Shown here: in pieces, positions 1 through 8,803 of the stretch | Numbering within the stretch: position 1 is the stretch's first letter | Layout of the letters: each line of letters opens with the position of its first letter | From: Bradyrhizobium sp. | Lineage (GTDB): Bacteria; Pseudomonadota; Alphaproteobacteria; Rhizobiales; Xanthobacteraceae | Direction of reading: 5' to 3' | DNA length: 64,000 nucleotides | NCBI RefSeq assembly: GCF_016219575.1 | Contig: NZ_JACRMG010000027.1 | Location: forward strand, 124,001-188,000 | Made by a program: the position numbers and the translations under genes | Notes under the pieces: generated by a model | Databases searched by the model: none | Told to the model about the DNA's origin: nothing | Seen by the model: the letters and a program-made list of their open reading frames with translations, nothing else

Positions 1-453
1 CACGCTGATCATGTTGACGATCTTGGCCTCTTCCCAGACCGGCATGCAGGCAAGACAGATGTTGGACAGAAAACCGCCGACGTGAACGTCGATCTGGTCC
101 TCTTCGACCATCTTCAGCGTCTTGCGGCGCGCGACGTCGGGTTTGGACTCGTCGTCCGAGATCACCAGCTCGACCGGACGGCCATTGATGCCACCGTTCT
201 TGTTGATGCGATCGACCGCCATTTGCAGGCCGACAATCGCGGTCTTGCCGCCAAGCGCTGCCGCGCCGGACAGCGGCTGTTCAGAGCCGATCTTGAAGGC
301 CTTGGCAGCGCCGAAAGCCGCCCGCCACGGCGCCGGCACCAGCATCGCAGCGCCGATAGCGCCGGCACCCCAACCCACCAGACGGCGGCGCGTTACTTTG
401 CCGCTGTACCAGAAGTCTTTAGCCCACTCCTCGTCTTTCCACTTCTCAGCCAT
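1..453 (-). CDS. ABC transporter substrate-binding protein (partial, N-terminal 151 aa)
   Basis: Reading leftward from ATG at 453, preceded by a strong GGGAGGAG ribosome binding site, the frame stays open to the window edge, so the gene is cut and was not in the ORF track. The N-terminus carries a twin-arginine-like stretch (VTRRRLVGWGAG) and then FKIGSEQPLSGAAALGG, the typical beginning of a periplasmic type-I binding protein (Leu/Ile/Val, amide or urea class). GINGRPVELVISDDESKP matches the first lobe of that fold. It would deliver a ligand to an ABC importer encoded to the left of the window. The substrate cannot be told from this fragment. Confidence 0.85.
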   Translation of the reverse strand, partial: MAEKWKDEEWAKDFWYSGKVTRRRLVGWGAGAIGAAMLVPAPWRAAFGAAKAFKIGSEQPLSGAAALGGKTAIVGLQMAVDRINKNGGINGRPVELVISDDESKPDVARRKTLKMVEEDQIDVHVGGFLSNICLACMPVWEEAKIVNMISV

Positions 454-955
454 GATTCGCTCCTCCCAAGCGTTCCGATCAGACGCAGTCGGTCGGGTCG
501 ATCTCGTCGGCCACAAGTGCCCGGTGGTGCAATGCACAACTACGGACCCTGAAACTCCATGCACGCAGGGGACATGAGAGCCAGCATCGACGATCCTCCC
601 TCTCGGCCCTTGGCGGGCTCTTGGCGAGTAATCTGCTCTCTTTAGCGATCGCGATCCAGTGCAAGTTTTGACCCAAAGGCTTACTTGCCTGGTCGAACCC
701 ATGCTCGGGAAATGAGCAGGCACCGCGCAGCCGGCGGCAGATTCCGCGCCTGCTACGCACGACTTGCCGGGATCGGACCCCCGCCCATGGAGGTCACCAC
801 CCCTGGCCGTGACAATGTCCCCGGCAGGGGTTCATGCAGCGCGGCGCACGATATGGGCGGCTATCGCGGGGCGCGCGATGTTTCCTGCCCCGCCGGCGAG
901 CGACCAATCGACGCCCGGCACTTGCCCCCGTTGCGACGCCCGGACGATGCGCTTG
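454..955. other. Intergenic region without a supported gene
   Basis: About 500 bp between the binding-protein start and the end of the VOC gene. The short ORFs listed here on both strands have arginine-rich, low-complexity translations with no recognisable motif and no convincing ribosome binding sites. I see no tRNA-like cloverleaf and no strong hairpin. It presumably contains the promoter of the leftward ABC gene. Confidence 0.5.
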
Positions 956-1495
956 TCAGGTCGCCGCGAATTCGTCGGCGTGCAGCCAGGCGGTGTGGCG
1001 CGGCGGCTTTTTCGTCTCGGCCCACTCATCGACCATCGCTCCCGCCACGCCTTGCATCCGCTCCCACTGCTCGGCCGAGGCGGTATCGCAGGCCAGTTCG
1101 AGGCGATGGCCCGACGGATCGAAAAAGTAGATCGACTTGAAGATCGTGTGATCAGTGGGGCCGACGACATCGAGGCCTGCCGCCAGTACCTTGTCGCGCG
1201 CAGCTTCCAGCGTGGCCATGTCCTTTACCTTGAAGGCGATGTGCTGGGTCCATTCCGGGGTGTTGGGGTCGCGTCCCATCGGCGGCGAATTCGGCAGCTC
1301 AAAGAACGCGAGAATGCTGCCGCCGCCCGCGTCGAGAAAGATGTGCATGTAGGGATCCGGTTCTTTCGTCGAGGGAACGCGATCCTCGGCAATGGCGCCG
1401 AGCAACTTCATTCCCAGCATGTCCCGATAGAACGCCACGGTCGCCCTGGCATCCTTGCAGCGATAAGCGACGTGATGGAATCGTTCGACGATCAT
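956..1495 (-). CDS. VOC (glyoxalase/dioxygenase fold) family protein
   Basis: A 179-aa protein with the vicinal-oxygen-chelate fold. It opens with ERFHHVAYRCKDARATVAFY, has a second module with WTQHIAFKVKD and ends the fold with FFDPSGHRLELA. His7, His85 and Glu133 sit where VOC enzymes place their metal ligands. Relatives include lactoylglutathione lyases and extradiol dioxygenases; the reaction here is unknown. It stands alone, divergent from the TRAP transporter genes. The C-terminal tail of about 40 residues after the fold is longer than in minimal glyoxalases. Confidence 0.8.
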   Translation of the reverse strand: MIVERFHHVAYRCKDARATVAFYRDMLGMKLLGAIAEDRVPSTKEPDPYMHIFLDAGGGSILAFFELPNSPPMGRDPNTPEWTQHIAFKVKDMATLEAARDKVLAAGLDVVGPTDHTIFKSIYFFDPSGHRLELACDTASAEQWERMQGVAGAMVDEWAETKKPPRHTAWLHADEFAAT

Positions 1496-1840
1496 GGAAT
1501 TTCCTCCGGCTGCAAGCCACGTTCGTCCCGGTCGATGATGACGCCAGGATCGGCCTCTGCCCGCGCGAAACGGCGGGGCATTATTCGGCGGCCGATGCCA
1601 TCACGATCGGCGATCCCGGACCTTGCGGAATATCAAATTGGCAGCCATTCCCGGGACCGCGGGAGGAGCCCGCCACCTTGACGGTCCGGAGCAATTCCGA
1701 AAACCTCTCCCTTTTCCGGGGCCGGTTTCATCCAGCCTCCTCCGGCAGGACGCAATCGATCAAATTACCCGAAAGTCGATCGCTCCCGGAAGCGGCACGT
1801 CTATTGCTTCCGGGCAATATGCGTGCGAGGGGAAGAACTC
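1496..1840. other. Intergenic region between VOC gene and TRAP operon
   Basis: About 345 bp, expected to hold the promoters of the two divergent units. The only structure I can see is a perfect 9-bp inverted repeat close to the TRAP start, listed separately. Confidence 0.5.
1785..1814 (+). promoter_or_regulatory. Inverted repeat upstream of TRAP operon
   Basis: CCCGGAAGC and GCTTCCGGG form a perfect 9-bp inverted repeat with a 12-nt spacer, ending 26 nt before the dctQ-like ATG. It could be a regulator operator or a leader hairpin ahead of the ribosome binding site; the sequence alone does not decide. Confidence 0.4.
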
Positions 1841-2386
1841 ATGATCCGCGTGTTTCTCGACCGGCTTTACCTGCTATCCGGCTATCTGGCCGGGCTTTTC
1901 CTCATTGCGATCTTCGTGCTGATGATGGTGCTGTCGGCCGGCCGGCCGCTCGGCATCAACATTCCCGCGGGCGACGACTTCATCTCATGGTGTATGGCAG
2001 CAACGGCCTTTCTCGGGCTAGCGCACACCTTCCGGCACGGCGAGATGATCCGCGTCGGCCTCCTGATCGATCGTCTCGGCGAGAAGGCCCGCCACTATGT
2101 CGAGATCGCCGCGCTGCTGGTCGGCGTCGGCTTCATCGGCTTCTTCGCCTGGCATGCCGTGATCATGACCTGGCAATCGTTCAAATTCTCCGACATCTCG
2201 CAGGGCGTCATTGCCGTGCCGCTGTGGATTCCGCAGCTCGGCTACAGCGGCGGGCTCGCGATTCTGTTCATCGCCTTCGTCGATGAGCTGATCCATGTGC
2301 TGCGCGGCTTCCCGCCGCGCTACGAATTGCCACCGCCGACCAGCGCCGAAGAAGTCGTCGAACGCGCCGTGCAGAGCGGGGTCTGA
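1841..2386 (+). CDS. TRAP transporter small permease (DctQ family)
   Basis: A 181-aa inner-membrane protein with four predicted hydrophobic helices, as in DctQ subunits of tripartite ATP-independent periplasmic transporters. The start was set at ATG 1841, which has GAGGGGAAG eight bases upstream, rather than the GTG at 1823 in the ORF track. The motif AHTFRHGEMIRVGLLIDRL is characteristic of the family. It is followed after one base by the large permease and then the binding protein, so all three TRAP parts are present in Q-M-P order. Confidence 0.9.
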   Translation: MIRVFLDRLYLLSGYLAGLFLIAIFVLMMVLSAGRPLGINIPAGDDFISWCMAATAFLGLAHTFRHGEMIRVGLLIDRLGEKARHYVEIAALLVGVGFIGFFAWHAVIMTWQSFKFSDISQGVIAVPLWIPQLGYSGGLAILFIAFVDELIHVLRGFPPRYELPPPTSAEEVVERAVQSGV

Positions 2387-2387
2387 C

Positions 2388-3695
2388 ATGGACCTGCTCG
2401 CGATCGCCGCGATCCTGCTCGGATTTCTCGCGCTGCTGCTGGGCGCCGGCGTCTGGATCGCCGTTGCCCTGATGGCAACCGGATGGGCCGGCATGCAGTT
2501 TGCCGGCGGCAACATTCCGGCCGGCAGCGTGCTGGCGACGACGGTGTGGGGCAACAGCGCGTCGTGGTCGCTGGCGGCTCTGCCGCTGTTCATCTGGATG
2601 GGCGAAATCCTGTTCCGCACACGGCTGTCGGAGGAGATGTTCCGCGGATTTGCGCCCTGGCTGAACTGGCTGCCGGGCCGGCTGATGCACGTCAATGTGC
2701 TCGCCTGCGGCGTGTTCGGCTCGGTCTCGGGATCGTCGGCGGCGACCTGCGCCACGGTGGCCAAGATCGCGCTGCCGGAACTGAAGAAGCGCGGCTATGA
2801 CGAGAACATGAGCCTCGGCTCGCTGGCCGGCGCCGGCACGCTCGGCATTCTCATTCCGCCGTCGATCACCATGGTGGTCTACGCCGTGCAGGCCAACGTC
2901 TCCATCATCCAGGTTTTCCTCGCCGGATTCCTGCCGGGCTTCCTGGTGATGGCGCTCTATTCCGGCTACATCGCGATCTGGTCGCTCGCCAACCCTGCGC
3001 GCACGCCGCCGGCCGAGCCGCCGATGAGCCTGCGCAAGCGCATTTCCGAATCGCTCAACCTCATTCCCTGCCTGCTGCTGATCATCTTCGTGTTCCTGTC
3101 GCTGCTGATGGGCTGGGCGACGGCGACGGAATGCGCGGCCTGGGGCGTGCTGGGATCGCTCGCGATCGCATGGTGGCAGGGTGCGCTGAGCTGGCAGTCC
3201 TTCTGGGCCAGCGTGATGGGCGCGACGCGCGTCAACTGCATGATCCTGCTGATCCTGGCCGGCGCCTCCTACATGGGCACGTCGATGGCCTATACCGGCA
3301 TCCCGCTGGCGCTCGCCAACTGGGTCAACGGCCTGCATCTCAGCCCCTATGCGCTGATCGCGGCCCTGACCGTCATGTACATCGTGCTCGGCACGGCGCT
3401 CGACGGCATCTCCATGATCGTGCTGACCACCGCCATCGTCATACCGATGGTGAAGCAGGCCGGCTTCGACCTGGTCTGGTTCGGCATCTTCCTGGTGCTG
3501 GTGGTGGAAATGGCGGAGGTCTCGCCGCCCGTCGGCTTCAATCTTTTCGTGCTGCAGACCATGAGCGGCAAGGATTCCAATACGGTCGCCAAAGCGTCCC
3601 TGCCGTTCTTCTTCTTGCTCGTTCTGGCGGTTGCCATCATCACGGTGTTTCCTGCTATCGTGATGGTGCTGCCGCAGATGGCGTTCCCAGGCTAG
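2388..3695 (+). CDS. TRAP transporter large permease (DctM family)
   Basis: A 435-aa, strongly hydrophobic protein of usual DctM length with about twelve membrane segments. It includes the family signatures GSVSGSSAATCATVAKIALP and GTLGILIPPSITMVVYAV. The ATG at 2388 lies one base after the dctQ stop; the upstream extension in the track overlaps dctQ and is not needed. It forms the Na+-coupled (by family knowledge) translocation channel. The substrate is unknown. Confidence 0.93.
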   Translation: MDLLAIAAILLGFLALLLGAGVWIAVALMATGWAGMQFAGGNIPAGSVLATTVWGNSASWSLAALPLFIWMGEILFRTRLSEEMFRGFAPWLNWLPGRLMHVNVLACGVFGSVSGSSAATCATVAKIALPELKKRGYDENMSLGSLAGAGTLGILIPPSITMVVYAVQANVSIIQVFLAGFLPGFLVMALYSGYIAIWSLANPARTPPAEPPMSLRKRISESLNLIPCLLLIIFVFLSLLMGWATATECAAWGVLGSLAIAWWQGALSWQSFWASVMGATRVNCMILLILAGASYMGTSMAYTGIPLALANWVNGLHLSPYALIAALTVMYIVLGTALDGISMIVLTTAIVIPMVKQAGFDLVWFGIFLVLVVEMAEVSPPVGFNLFVLQTMSGKDSNTVAKASLPFFFLLVLAVAIITVFPAIVMVLPQMAFPG

Positions 3696-3710
3696 AGAGA
3701 GGTGTTTTTC

Positions 3711-4685
3711 ATGTTCAGGCTGATCAAGACGTGCGTTCTCGCCGCCGGCATCGCGGCGCTGGCCGCTCCTGCGATGGCGCAGACGAAATGGAATCTTCCG
3801 GCGGCCTATCCGGCCGACAATCCGCACTCGGTGAACCTGGTCGCGTTCGCCAAGGACGTCGCCACGGCCACGGGCGACAAGCTGCAGATCACGGTGCATC
3901 CCGCCGCCTCCCTGTTCAAGGCGCCGGAAATCAAGCGCGCGGTCGCAACCGGACAGGCGCAGGCGGGCGAGGTGCTGATCTCGCTGCATGAGAACGAGGA
4001 CCCGATGTTCGGCATCGATGTCATCCCGTTCCTGGCGACGAGCTATCCGGCGGCCAAGAAGCTGTGGCTCGCGTCGAAACCGGTCATCGAAAAGAAGCTC
4101 GCTTCCCAGGGGCTGATGCTGCTGTTCGCGGTGCCTTGGGGTCCGCAGGGCATCTACGCCAAGAAGGATCTCAACAGCCTCGATGACATGAAGGGCCTGA
4201 AGTTCCGCGCCTACAACGTCGGCACCTCGCGCATCGCCGAGCTGGTCGGCGCACAGCCCGTCACCATCCAGGCGGCGGAACTGCCGCAGGCGCTGGCGAC
4301 CGGCGTGGTCAACTCGTTCATCACCTCCGGCTCGACCGGCTACGACAGCAAGGCCTGGGAGACCATGACGCACTTCTACGATACGCAGGCCTGGATTCCG
4401 AAGAACGTCACCTTCGTGAACAAGGCCGCATTCGACGCACTCGACAAGCCGACCCAGGACGCGATCGTCAAGGCGGCCGCTGTCGCCGAGGAGCGCGGCT
4501 GGAAGCTCGCGGAAGAAAAGGCCAAGTGGTATGTCGAGCAGCTTGCCGCCAACAAGATGAAGGTGATGCCGCCGCCTGCGGCCCTGAAGTCCGGCCTCGA
4601 GAAGATCGGCGAGCAGTTGACGGCCGACTGGTCGAAGAAGGCCGGCGCCGACGGCGACGCCGTGATCGCGGCATACAAGAAGTAG
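3711..4685 (+). CDS. TRAP transporter substrate-binding protein (DctP family)
   Basis: A periplasmic binding protein of 324 aa with a clear Sec signal peptide (MFRLIKTCVLAAGIAALAAPAMAQ). The start is ATG 3711, after an AGAGAGGTG ribosome binding site, rather than the GTG at 3702. The fold signatures GDKLQITVHPAASLF and the GLKFRAYNVGTSRIAELVGA region, which usually carries the carboxylate-binding arginine, are present. It lies 15 bp after the large permease and ends just before a REP-like palindrome that may stabilise or terminate the transcript. Probable substrates are organic acids, by family only. Confidence 0.92.
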   Translation: MFRLIKTCVLAAGIAALAAPAMAQTKWNLPAAYPADNPHSVNLVAFAKDVATATGDKLQITVHPAASLFKAPEIKRAVATGQAQAGEVLISLHENEDPMFGIDVIPFLATSYPAAKKLWLASKPVIEKKLASQGLMLLFAVPWGPQGIYAKKDLNSLDDMKGLKFRAYNVGTSRIAELVGAQPVTIQAAELPQALATGVVNSFITSGSTGYDSKAWETMTHFYDTQAWIPKNVTFVNKAAFDALDKPTQDAIVKAAAVAEERGWKLAEEKAKWYVEQLAANKMKVMPPPAALKSGLEKIGEQLTADWSKKAGADGDAVIAAYKK

Positions 4686-4691
4686 GACGCC

Positions 4692-4811
4692 GTAGGGTGG
4701 GCAAAGGCGCGTACGCGCCGTGCCCACCTTCGCCAAGGTGCTCTTGAAGGTGGGCACGCGGAGCCTGTCATCGGGCGCGCATTCGCGACCCGTTGGCTTT
4801 GCCCACCCTAC
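4692..4811. repeat. REP-like composite palindrome
   Basis: The element is bounded by a perfect 15-bp inverted repeat (GTAGGGTGGGCAAAG at 4692-4706 and its complement at 4797-4811). Inside it lies a second perfect 13-bp inverted repeat (CGTGCCCACCTTC at 4719-4731 with GAAGGTGGGCACG at 4746-4758). Such GGGTGGGCAAAG elements look like interspersed repeats of bradyrhizobial genomes. Its right arm contains the TAG stop of the convergent cbiX-like gene. It may act as a bidirectional terminator. Confidence 0.75.
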
Positions 4812-5596
4812 TGAATGACCGTCGCTCCGATTGCGTCCAGCGCTTGCTCGACCGCGCGGATGACCAGATCCTCGATCCCCGGCGCATTGCCGATCACGCC
4901 GGCATAGGCGACATCCGTCCGGCCGAGCCCGGCGACCAGGCGCGGCGCATCGCGCGCGCCGTGCAGGCCTTCGCCCGAGAACATCCCGACCACGACCGTC
5001 GGCCCCGGGCAGGCGCGCGCGGCCTCCTCCAGCGAGGGAGCCTCCTCCAGGAAGGCCACCTTGACCTGGCGGCATGCGCCGAGCCCTGCGACCTCGCCGG
5101 CCACCCATTCCGTAGCCTCCCGGGAGGCCGGGTTGCGGCGCGAGCCGTGGGCAAGAAGGACGATATCGAACGCCGCCGGTGCAAAGCCGTTTGCCGCAGC
5201 GAGAAGCCCGGCGCGAGCGGCAATCAGCCTCGGCAGACCGCGGTCGAGGCCGAGCGGCGGCAACAGCTCGATGACGCGGCCCCGCTCGTTCGCCTCGTCC
5301 AGGAGGCCCACCAGGCGGTCCCGCGTGAAATAGCCATTGGCGGCAAACAGCGGATAGACGATGACCCTGCGGGCTTTGAGGCGGTCCAGCGCCTCACCGA
5401 TCGCCGGCGTGCCGTTGATGAAGCCAGCCGCGACTTCCGCCACGATTCCGCGGGCCGCCACCGCGCGCGCGATCTGCAGCGTGCTCTCGTTGGAGGCGCC
5501 CGGCTGCCGCTCGCCATGCGCCGCGATCAGCAGCGCAGTGTCGCCCGCGCTGCGGCTCAATGGCTGGTCCCGTCCGAGAAGGTGATCTTGTTCCAT
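4808..5596 (-). CDS. CbiX/SirB-type sirohydrochlorin chelatase-like protein
   Basis: A protein of up to 262 aa with two tandem CbiX-like halves. The second half has the usual AHGSR and GLHGARD histidine motifs. The first half has LLIAAHGER but NGYFTRD where a histidine is normally found, so only the C-terminal half looks fully canonical. Family members insert Co or Fe into sirohydrochlorin. As the last gene after nirN it is probably the ferrochelatase that makes siroheme for heme d1. The track start (ATG 5596) overlaps nirN by 40 bp; a TTG at 5560, overlapping the nirN stop, is an attractive alternative (MSRSAGDTALL). The stop codon lies inside the REP-like palindrome. Confidence 0.75.
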   Translation of the reverse strand: MEQDHLLGRDQPLSRSAGDTALLIAAHGERQPGASNESTLQIARAVAARGIVAEVAAGFINGTPAIGEALDRLKARRVIVYPLFAANGYFTRDRLVGLLDEANERGRVIELLPPLGLDRGLPRLIAARAGLLAAANGFAPAAFDIVLLAHGSRRNPASREATEWVAGEVAGLGACRQVKVAFLEEAPSLEEAARACPGPTVVVGMFSGEGLHGARDAPRLVAGLGRTDVAYAGVIGNAPGIEDLVIRAVEQALDAIGATVIQ

Positions 5597-7122
5597 ACGT
5601 TGTACTTGCCCGACGGCTTCGACATCGGCAACCGCTTCACCTCGGCAAAGGTTGCGGCGTCATAGACCACCAGCGCACCCTTGTCTTCCCAGACCGACAC
5701 CAGAACGTGGCGACCGTCCTTGTCGAACTCGACATGGGCGGCCGTCTTGCCGGGTTCGGGCGTGACGCTGCGCACGATTTCGAGCGTGCGCTTGTCGATG
5801 ATCGACATCGTGTCCTTGTTGCCGCCCATCATGCTGTCGGTCCAGGCGTAGGGCGAGTTCTCATGGCTGCGCATGAAGAAGCCGGGCCCGGGCGTGTCGA
5901 TCGACTTGAGCAGCGACCAGTCCTGCATGTCGAGCACGTTGACCTTGCCGGCCTTCAACAGCGGTGTCGCCATCACGGGCCGGCCGTTCCAGGTCCAGGA
6001 GATGCCGGAGCCGAGATGCGGCAGGCCGGGCATGTCGAGCTGCTTGATGTCGCGCCCGACCACGAGATTGACCACCACCGCCCTGCCCTCGCGCGCCGAG
6101 CCGATCAGGTTGCGGTAGGGTGGATCGAAGAAGAAATCGTCGAGCGGCTCGGGCGTCTCGATCCGGCGCAGCGCGAACAGGCCCTGCGACGACGGCAGCG
6201 CCTCGACCATGCCCTTCTCGTGCGAATGCACGAAGCCGGAATAGACCGGCGGGGCGTTCGGATCGGTGGCGATTTCCCAAATCTCCGGCACGTCCTTCAG
6301 CGCGGCGATGAAGCTGTCGCGGGGACGGGCCTGGTACACCGCCGACACCCGCGACGGATTGCCCTTCTTGTCCTTGACGTCGAAGATCTTCTCGACCGAG
6401 AGATCTTCGGCCGACAGCATCACCAGCGTGCGCGGCAGATAATTGGCCACCGCAATGTGCTTGCCGTCACGGGAGATGGCGATGTTGCGCGCGTTGATGC
6501 CGGCCCGCACCTCGGCGAGCATGGTCAGCGTCCACAGGTCGTATTTGCTGACCCAGCCGTCGCGCGACATGAAGAAGACGTAGCGTCCGTCGGGCGAGAA
6601 TTTCGGGCCGCCATGCAGGGCAAAGCGTGTCGCAAACCGCGTCAGCGGTTCGAAGCGGTCGCCGTCGAGGATGGTGGCGTGGTGATCGCCCGCCTCGACC
6701 ACGACGAACAGGTTCTTCGGATCGGCCTCGAAGCGGGGCCGATCGAGCGCCGGCGCGGATGCGTGGATGACGCGGCTGGCGGCAATTTCGACCGCGCCCC
6801 AGGCCGGCACGTTGGCGAGCGGCGTCGCAATAAAGGCGGCAAGCGCGGTGATTTCCTCGTTGTTGAGCGTCCCGGCAAAGCCCGGCATCTGCGTGGCGGC
6901 ACGGCCGCCCACGATCACCGAAATGGCGCGCGCGCCGGTCAGGCGGCCGAGATTTTCCGGCAGCAGCGCGGGTCCCAATCCGCCGAGACGATCGCCGCCG
7001 TGACACTGCGCGCAGTGATCGGCATACAGCTTCGCCGTGTCGGGCTGAGCTGCCGCGGACGCCATGCCAAGCGCGAGCGCCGCTACGGCGCCGAGCGCGC
7101 TAGTAAGACATCGGCGCTTCAT
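5557..7122 (-). CDS. nirN: NirN, cytochrome c/d1-domain protein of heme d1 maturation
   Basis: A 521-aa exported protein: signal peptide (residues 1-26), a class I cytochrome c domain with CAQCH at 37-41, then an eight-bladed d1-type propeller ending in GKYNVWNKITFSDGTSH, as in NirS/NirN. NirN oxidises dihydro-heme d1 in the last biosynthetic step (established for Pseudomonas). The start is ATG 7122 with GGAG upstream; it overlaps the nirJ end by 23 bp. The track start at 7188 would extend deep into nirJ and precede the signal peptide. It is distinguished from NirS by gene order and lower similarity around the cytochrome domain. Confidence 0.9.
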   Translation of the reverse strand: MKRRCLTSALGAVAALALGMASAAAQPDTAKLYADHCAQCHGGDRLGGLGPALLPENLGRLTGARAISVIVGGRAATQMPGFAGTLNNEEITALAAFIATPLANVPAWGAVEIAASRVIHASAPALDRPRFEADPKNLFVVVEAGDHHATILDGDRFEPLTRFATRFALHGGPKFSPDGRYVFFMSRDGWVSKYDLWTLTMLAEVRAGINARNIAISRDGKHIAVANYLPRTLVMLSAEDLSVEKIFDVKDKKGNPSRVSAVYQARPRDSFIAALKDVPEIWEIATDPNAPPVYSGFVHSHEKGMVEALPSSQGLFALRRIETPEPLDDFFFDPPYRNLIGSAREGRAVVVNLVVGRDIKQLDMPGLPHLGSGISWTWNGRPVMATPLLKAGKVNVLDMQDWSLLKSIDTPGPGFFMRSHENSPYAWTDSMMGGNKDTMSIIDKRTLEIVRSVTPEPGKTAAHVEFDKDGRHVLVSVWEDKGALVVYDAATFAEVKRLPMSKPSGKYNVWNKITFSDGTSH

Positions 7123-8308
7123 GGCGGGCTCCGCGAAAGGCGCTGGTGCGGACGCGTTCGGCCGGCTGGGCGAGGCCGATTTCCGCATCCGTGAGGTAAC
7201 AGCCGGGGTCTTCCGCCCAGGGATTGCCGGTCATCCGCAGCGCGCGCACGCGCGTGTTGCCGTTGCAGATGGAGAAGTGCGCGCAGGCGCCGCAACGGCC
7301 GCCGACCTGCCGCGGGTGCTGCTTCAACCCGGCCATGACGGGATCGGAGAGATCCGACCAGATCGCCGAGAACGGCCGCTGCTTCACATTGCCCAGATTG
7401 TAGTGCCACCACATCGTGTCGGGATGCACGTTGCCGAGATTGTCGATGTTGGCGACGTTGACGCCGGAGGAATTGCCGCCCCAACGCAGGAGCTTTTCGC
7501 GCAGGCTCGCCACCGCATGCGGCACCGTGCGTTCAGCCCATTGCAGCAGATAGATCGCATCCGCATCGTTGTTGCCAGTCACGATCTCCATGTCGCTGCC
7601 GGCCTGTGCCCAGCGCCAGGCGCGCTCGATCACCATGTCCATGGCTTCGCGGGTGGTCTGCCAGGCCGCATCGGTGCCGCGATTCTTGTTGCCGCGGCCG
7701 GCATAGACCAGATGCGACAGATAGAATTTCGGAAAGCCTTCGCTCTCGACCAGATCGAGCAGGCGCGGCAGCTCGGCTGCATTGTCCTCGGTCATGGTGA
7801 AGCGTACGCCGACCTTGATTCCGCGGTCGCGCAGCAGCCTCAATCCCGCGAGCGCCTCCTCAAAGGCGCCGGCACGACCGCGGAAACGGTCATGCGTGGC
7901 GCCGATGCCGTCCAGGGAAATGCCGACATAATCGTAGCCGATGTCGCGGATGCGGTCGGCAAGGCCGGCGTCGATCAGGGTGCCGTTGCTGGAAAGCCCG
8001 ACATAGAAGCGCATGGTCTTGGCGCGCTCGGAGATCTCGAAGATGTCGCGCCGCATCAGCGGCTCGCCGCCGGACAGGATCAACACCGGCACGCGGAACA
8101 TCTTCAGGTCGTTCATGACATGAAAGACTTCCTCGGTCGAAAGCTCGTTGGGAAAGTCGACGTCGCCGGAAATCGAGTAGCAGTGCTTGCAGGTCAGGTT
8201 GCAGCGGCGGATCAGGTTCCAGATCACCACCGGGCCGGGCGGCTGGCGCACGGGGCCGGTTGGCGCCGGCTCGCCGATGTCGCGAAGATAGTGACTGAGG
8301 CGAAACAT
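7100..8308 (-). CDS. nirJ: NirJ, radical SAM protein of heme d1 synthesis
   Basis: A 402-aa radical SAM enzyme. The CNLTCKHC motif (Cys36, 40, 43) binds the SAM-cleaving [4Fe-4S] cluster, and SGGEPLMRRDIFEI follows as the GGE motif. The C-terminal CGACAHFSICNGNTRVRA stretch supplies cysteines for an auxiliary cluster, as in SPASM-type proteins. In heme d1 synthesis NirJ works on didecarboxysiroheme, replacing propionates on the ring with what become the keto groups. It lies between nirH (15-bp gap) and nirN (overlapping), in the leftward nir operon. Confidence 0.95.
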   Translation of the reverse strand: MFRLSHYLRDIGEPAPTGPVRQPPGPVVIWNLIRRCNLTCKHCYSISGDVDFPNELSTEEVFHVMNDLKMFRVPVLILSGGEPLMRRDIFEISERAKTMRFYVGLSSNGTLIDAGLADRIRDIGYDYVGISLDGIGATHDRFRGRAGAFEEALAGLRLLRDRGIKVGVRFTMTEDNAAELPRLLDLVESEGFPKFYLSHLVYAGRGNKNRGTDAAWQTTREAMDMVIERAWRWAQAGSDMEIVTGNNDADAIYLLQWAERTVPHAVASLREKLLRWGGNSSGVNVANIDNLGNVHPDTMWWHYNLGNVKQRPFSAIWSDLSDPVMAGLKQHPRQVGGRCGACAHFSICNGNTRVRALRMTGNPWAEDPGCYLTDAEIGLAQPAERVRTSAFRGARHEAPMSY

Positions 8309-8323
8309 CCGGGACCTCTCCGC

Positions 8324-8800
8324 TCAGGCCGCAATACGCAGGCCGGTCTTCTTCAGGATGCGGGTGGAGAACAGCACGTCGTGGCCGCGCTCGGCAGGGC
8401 CGATCAGGTCTGCAATCTCGGCGACCTTGGTCCTGACCTCGTCGCGGGTTCGCCCGTGCACCATCGCAAACAGATTGTAGGGCCAGAGCGGCAAATGCCG
8501 CGGCCGCTCGTAGCAATGGGTGACGAAGTCGAGCGCGCCGACCTTTGCGCCGACATCGGCCACGGCATCGTCGGCGATGTCCCACACCGACATGCCGTTC
8601 GCCGTGAAGCCGAGCGCGTAATGATTGGGAATCGCCCCGATGCGGCGGATCGCCCCGCGCTCGAGCAGGCTTTGCAGGCGTGCGAGCACGTCCGCCTCGT
8701 CGAGCCCGAGCTGCGCGGCGACCGCGCGATAGGGCTTAGGCACCAGCGGAAGCCCGCCTTGTGTCGCAGCGATAAGCCGGCGATCGGTTGCATCCAGCAT
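8324..8800 (-). CDS. nirH: NirH, siroheme decarboxylase subunit (AsnC-like fold)
   Basis: 158 aa with an N-terminal winged-helix resembling AsnC/Lrp regulators and the C-terminal motif CYERPRHLPLWPYNLFAMVH that is typical of the NirL/NirH side of the siroheme decarboxylase. NirD, L, G and H together remove two acetate carboxylates from siroheme to give 12,18-didecarboxysiroheme. The start ATG lies three bases after the nirG stop. NirH versus NirL is assigned by order after nirDL and nirG. Confidence 0.88.
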   Translation of the reverse strand: MLDATDRRLIAATQGGLPLVPKPYRAVAAQLGLDEADVLARLQSLLERGAIRRIGAIPNHYALGFTANGMSVWDIADDAVADVGAKVGALDFVTHCYERPRHLPLWPYNLFAMVHGRTRDEVRTKVAEIADLIGPAERGHDVLFSTRILKKTGLRIAA

Positions 8801-8803
8801 GTT

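Noticed and set aside
2268-5108. 946-aa leftward ORF over the TRAP operon
   Set aside because: Composition is Arg/His/Gln/Gly-rich without any domain. It is the antisense shadow of the dctQ, dctM and dctP genes, which have clear family signatures.
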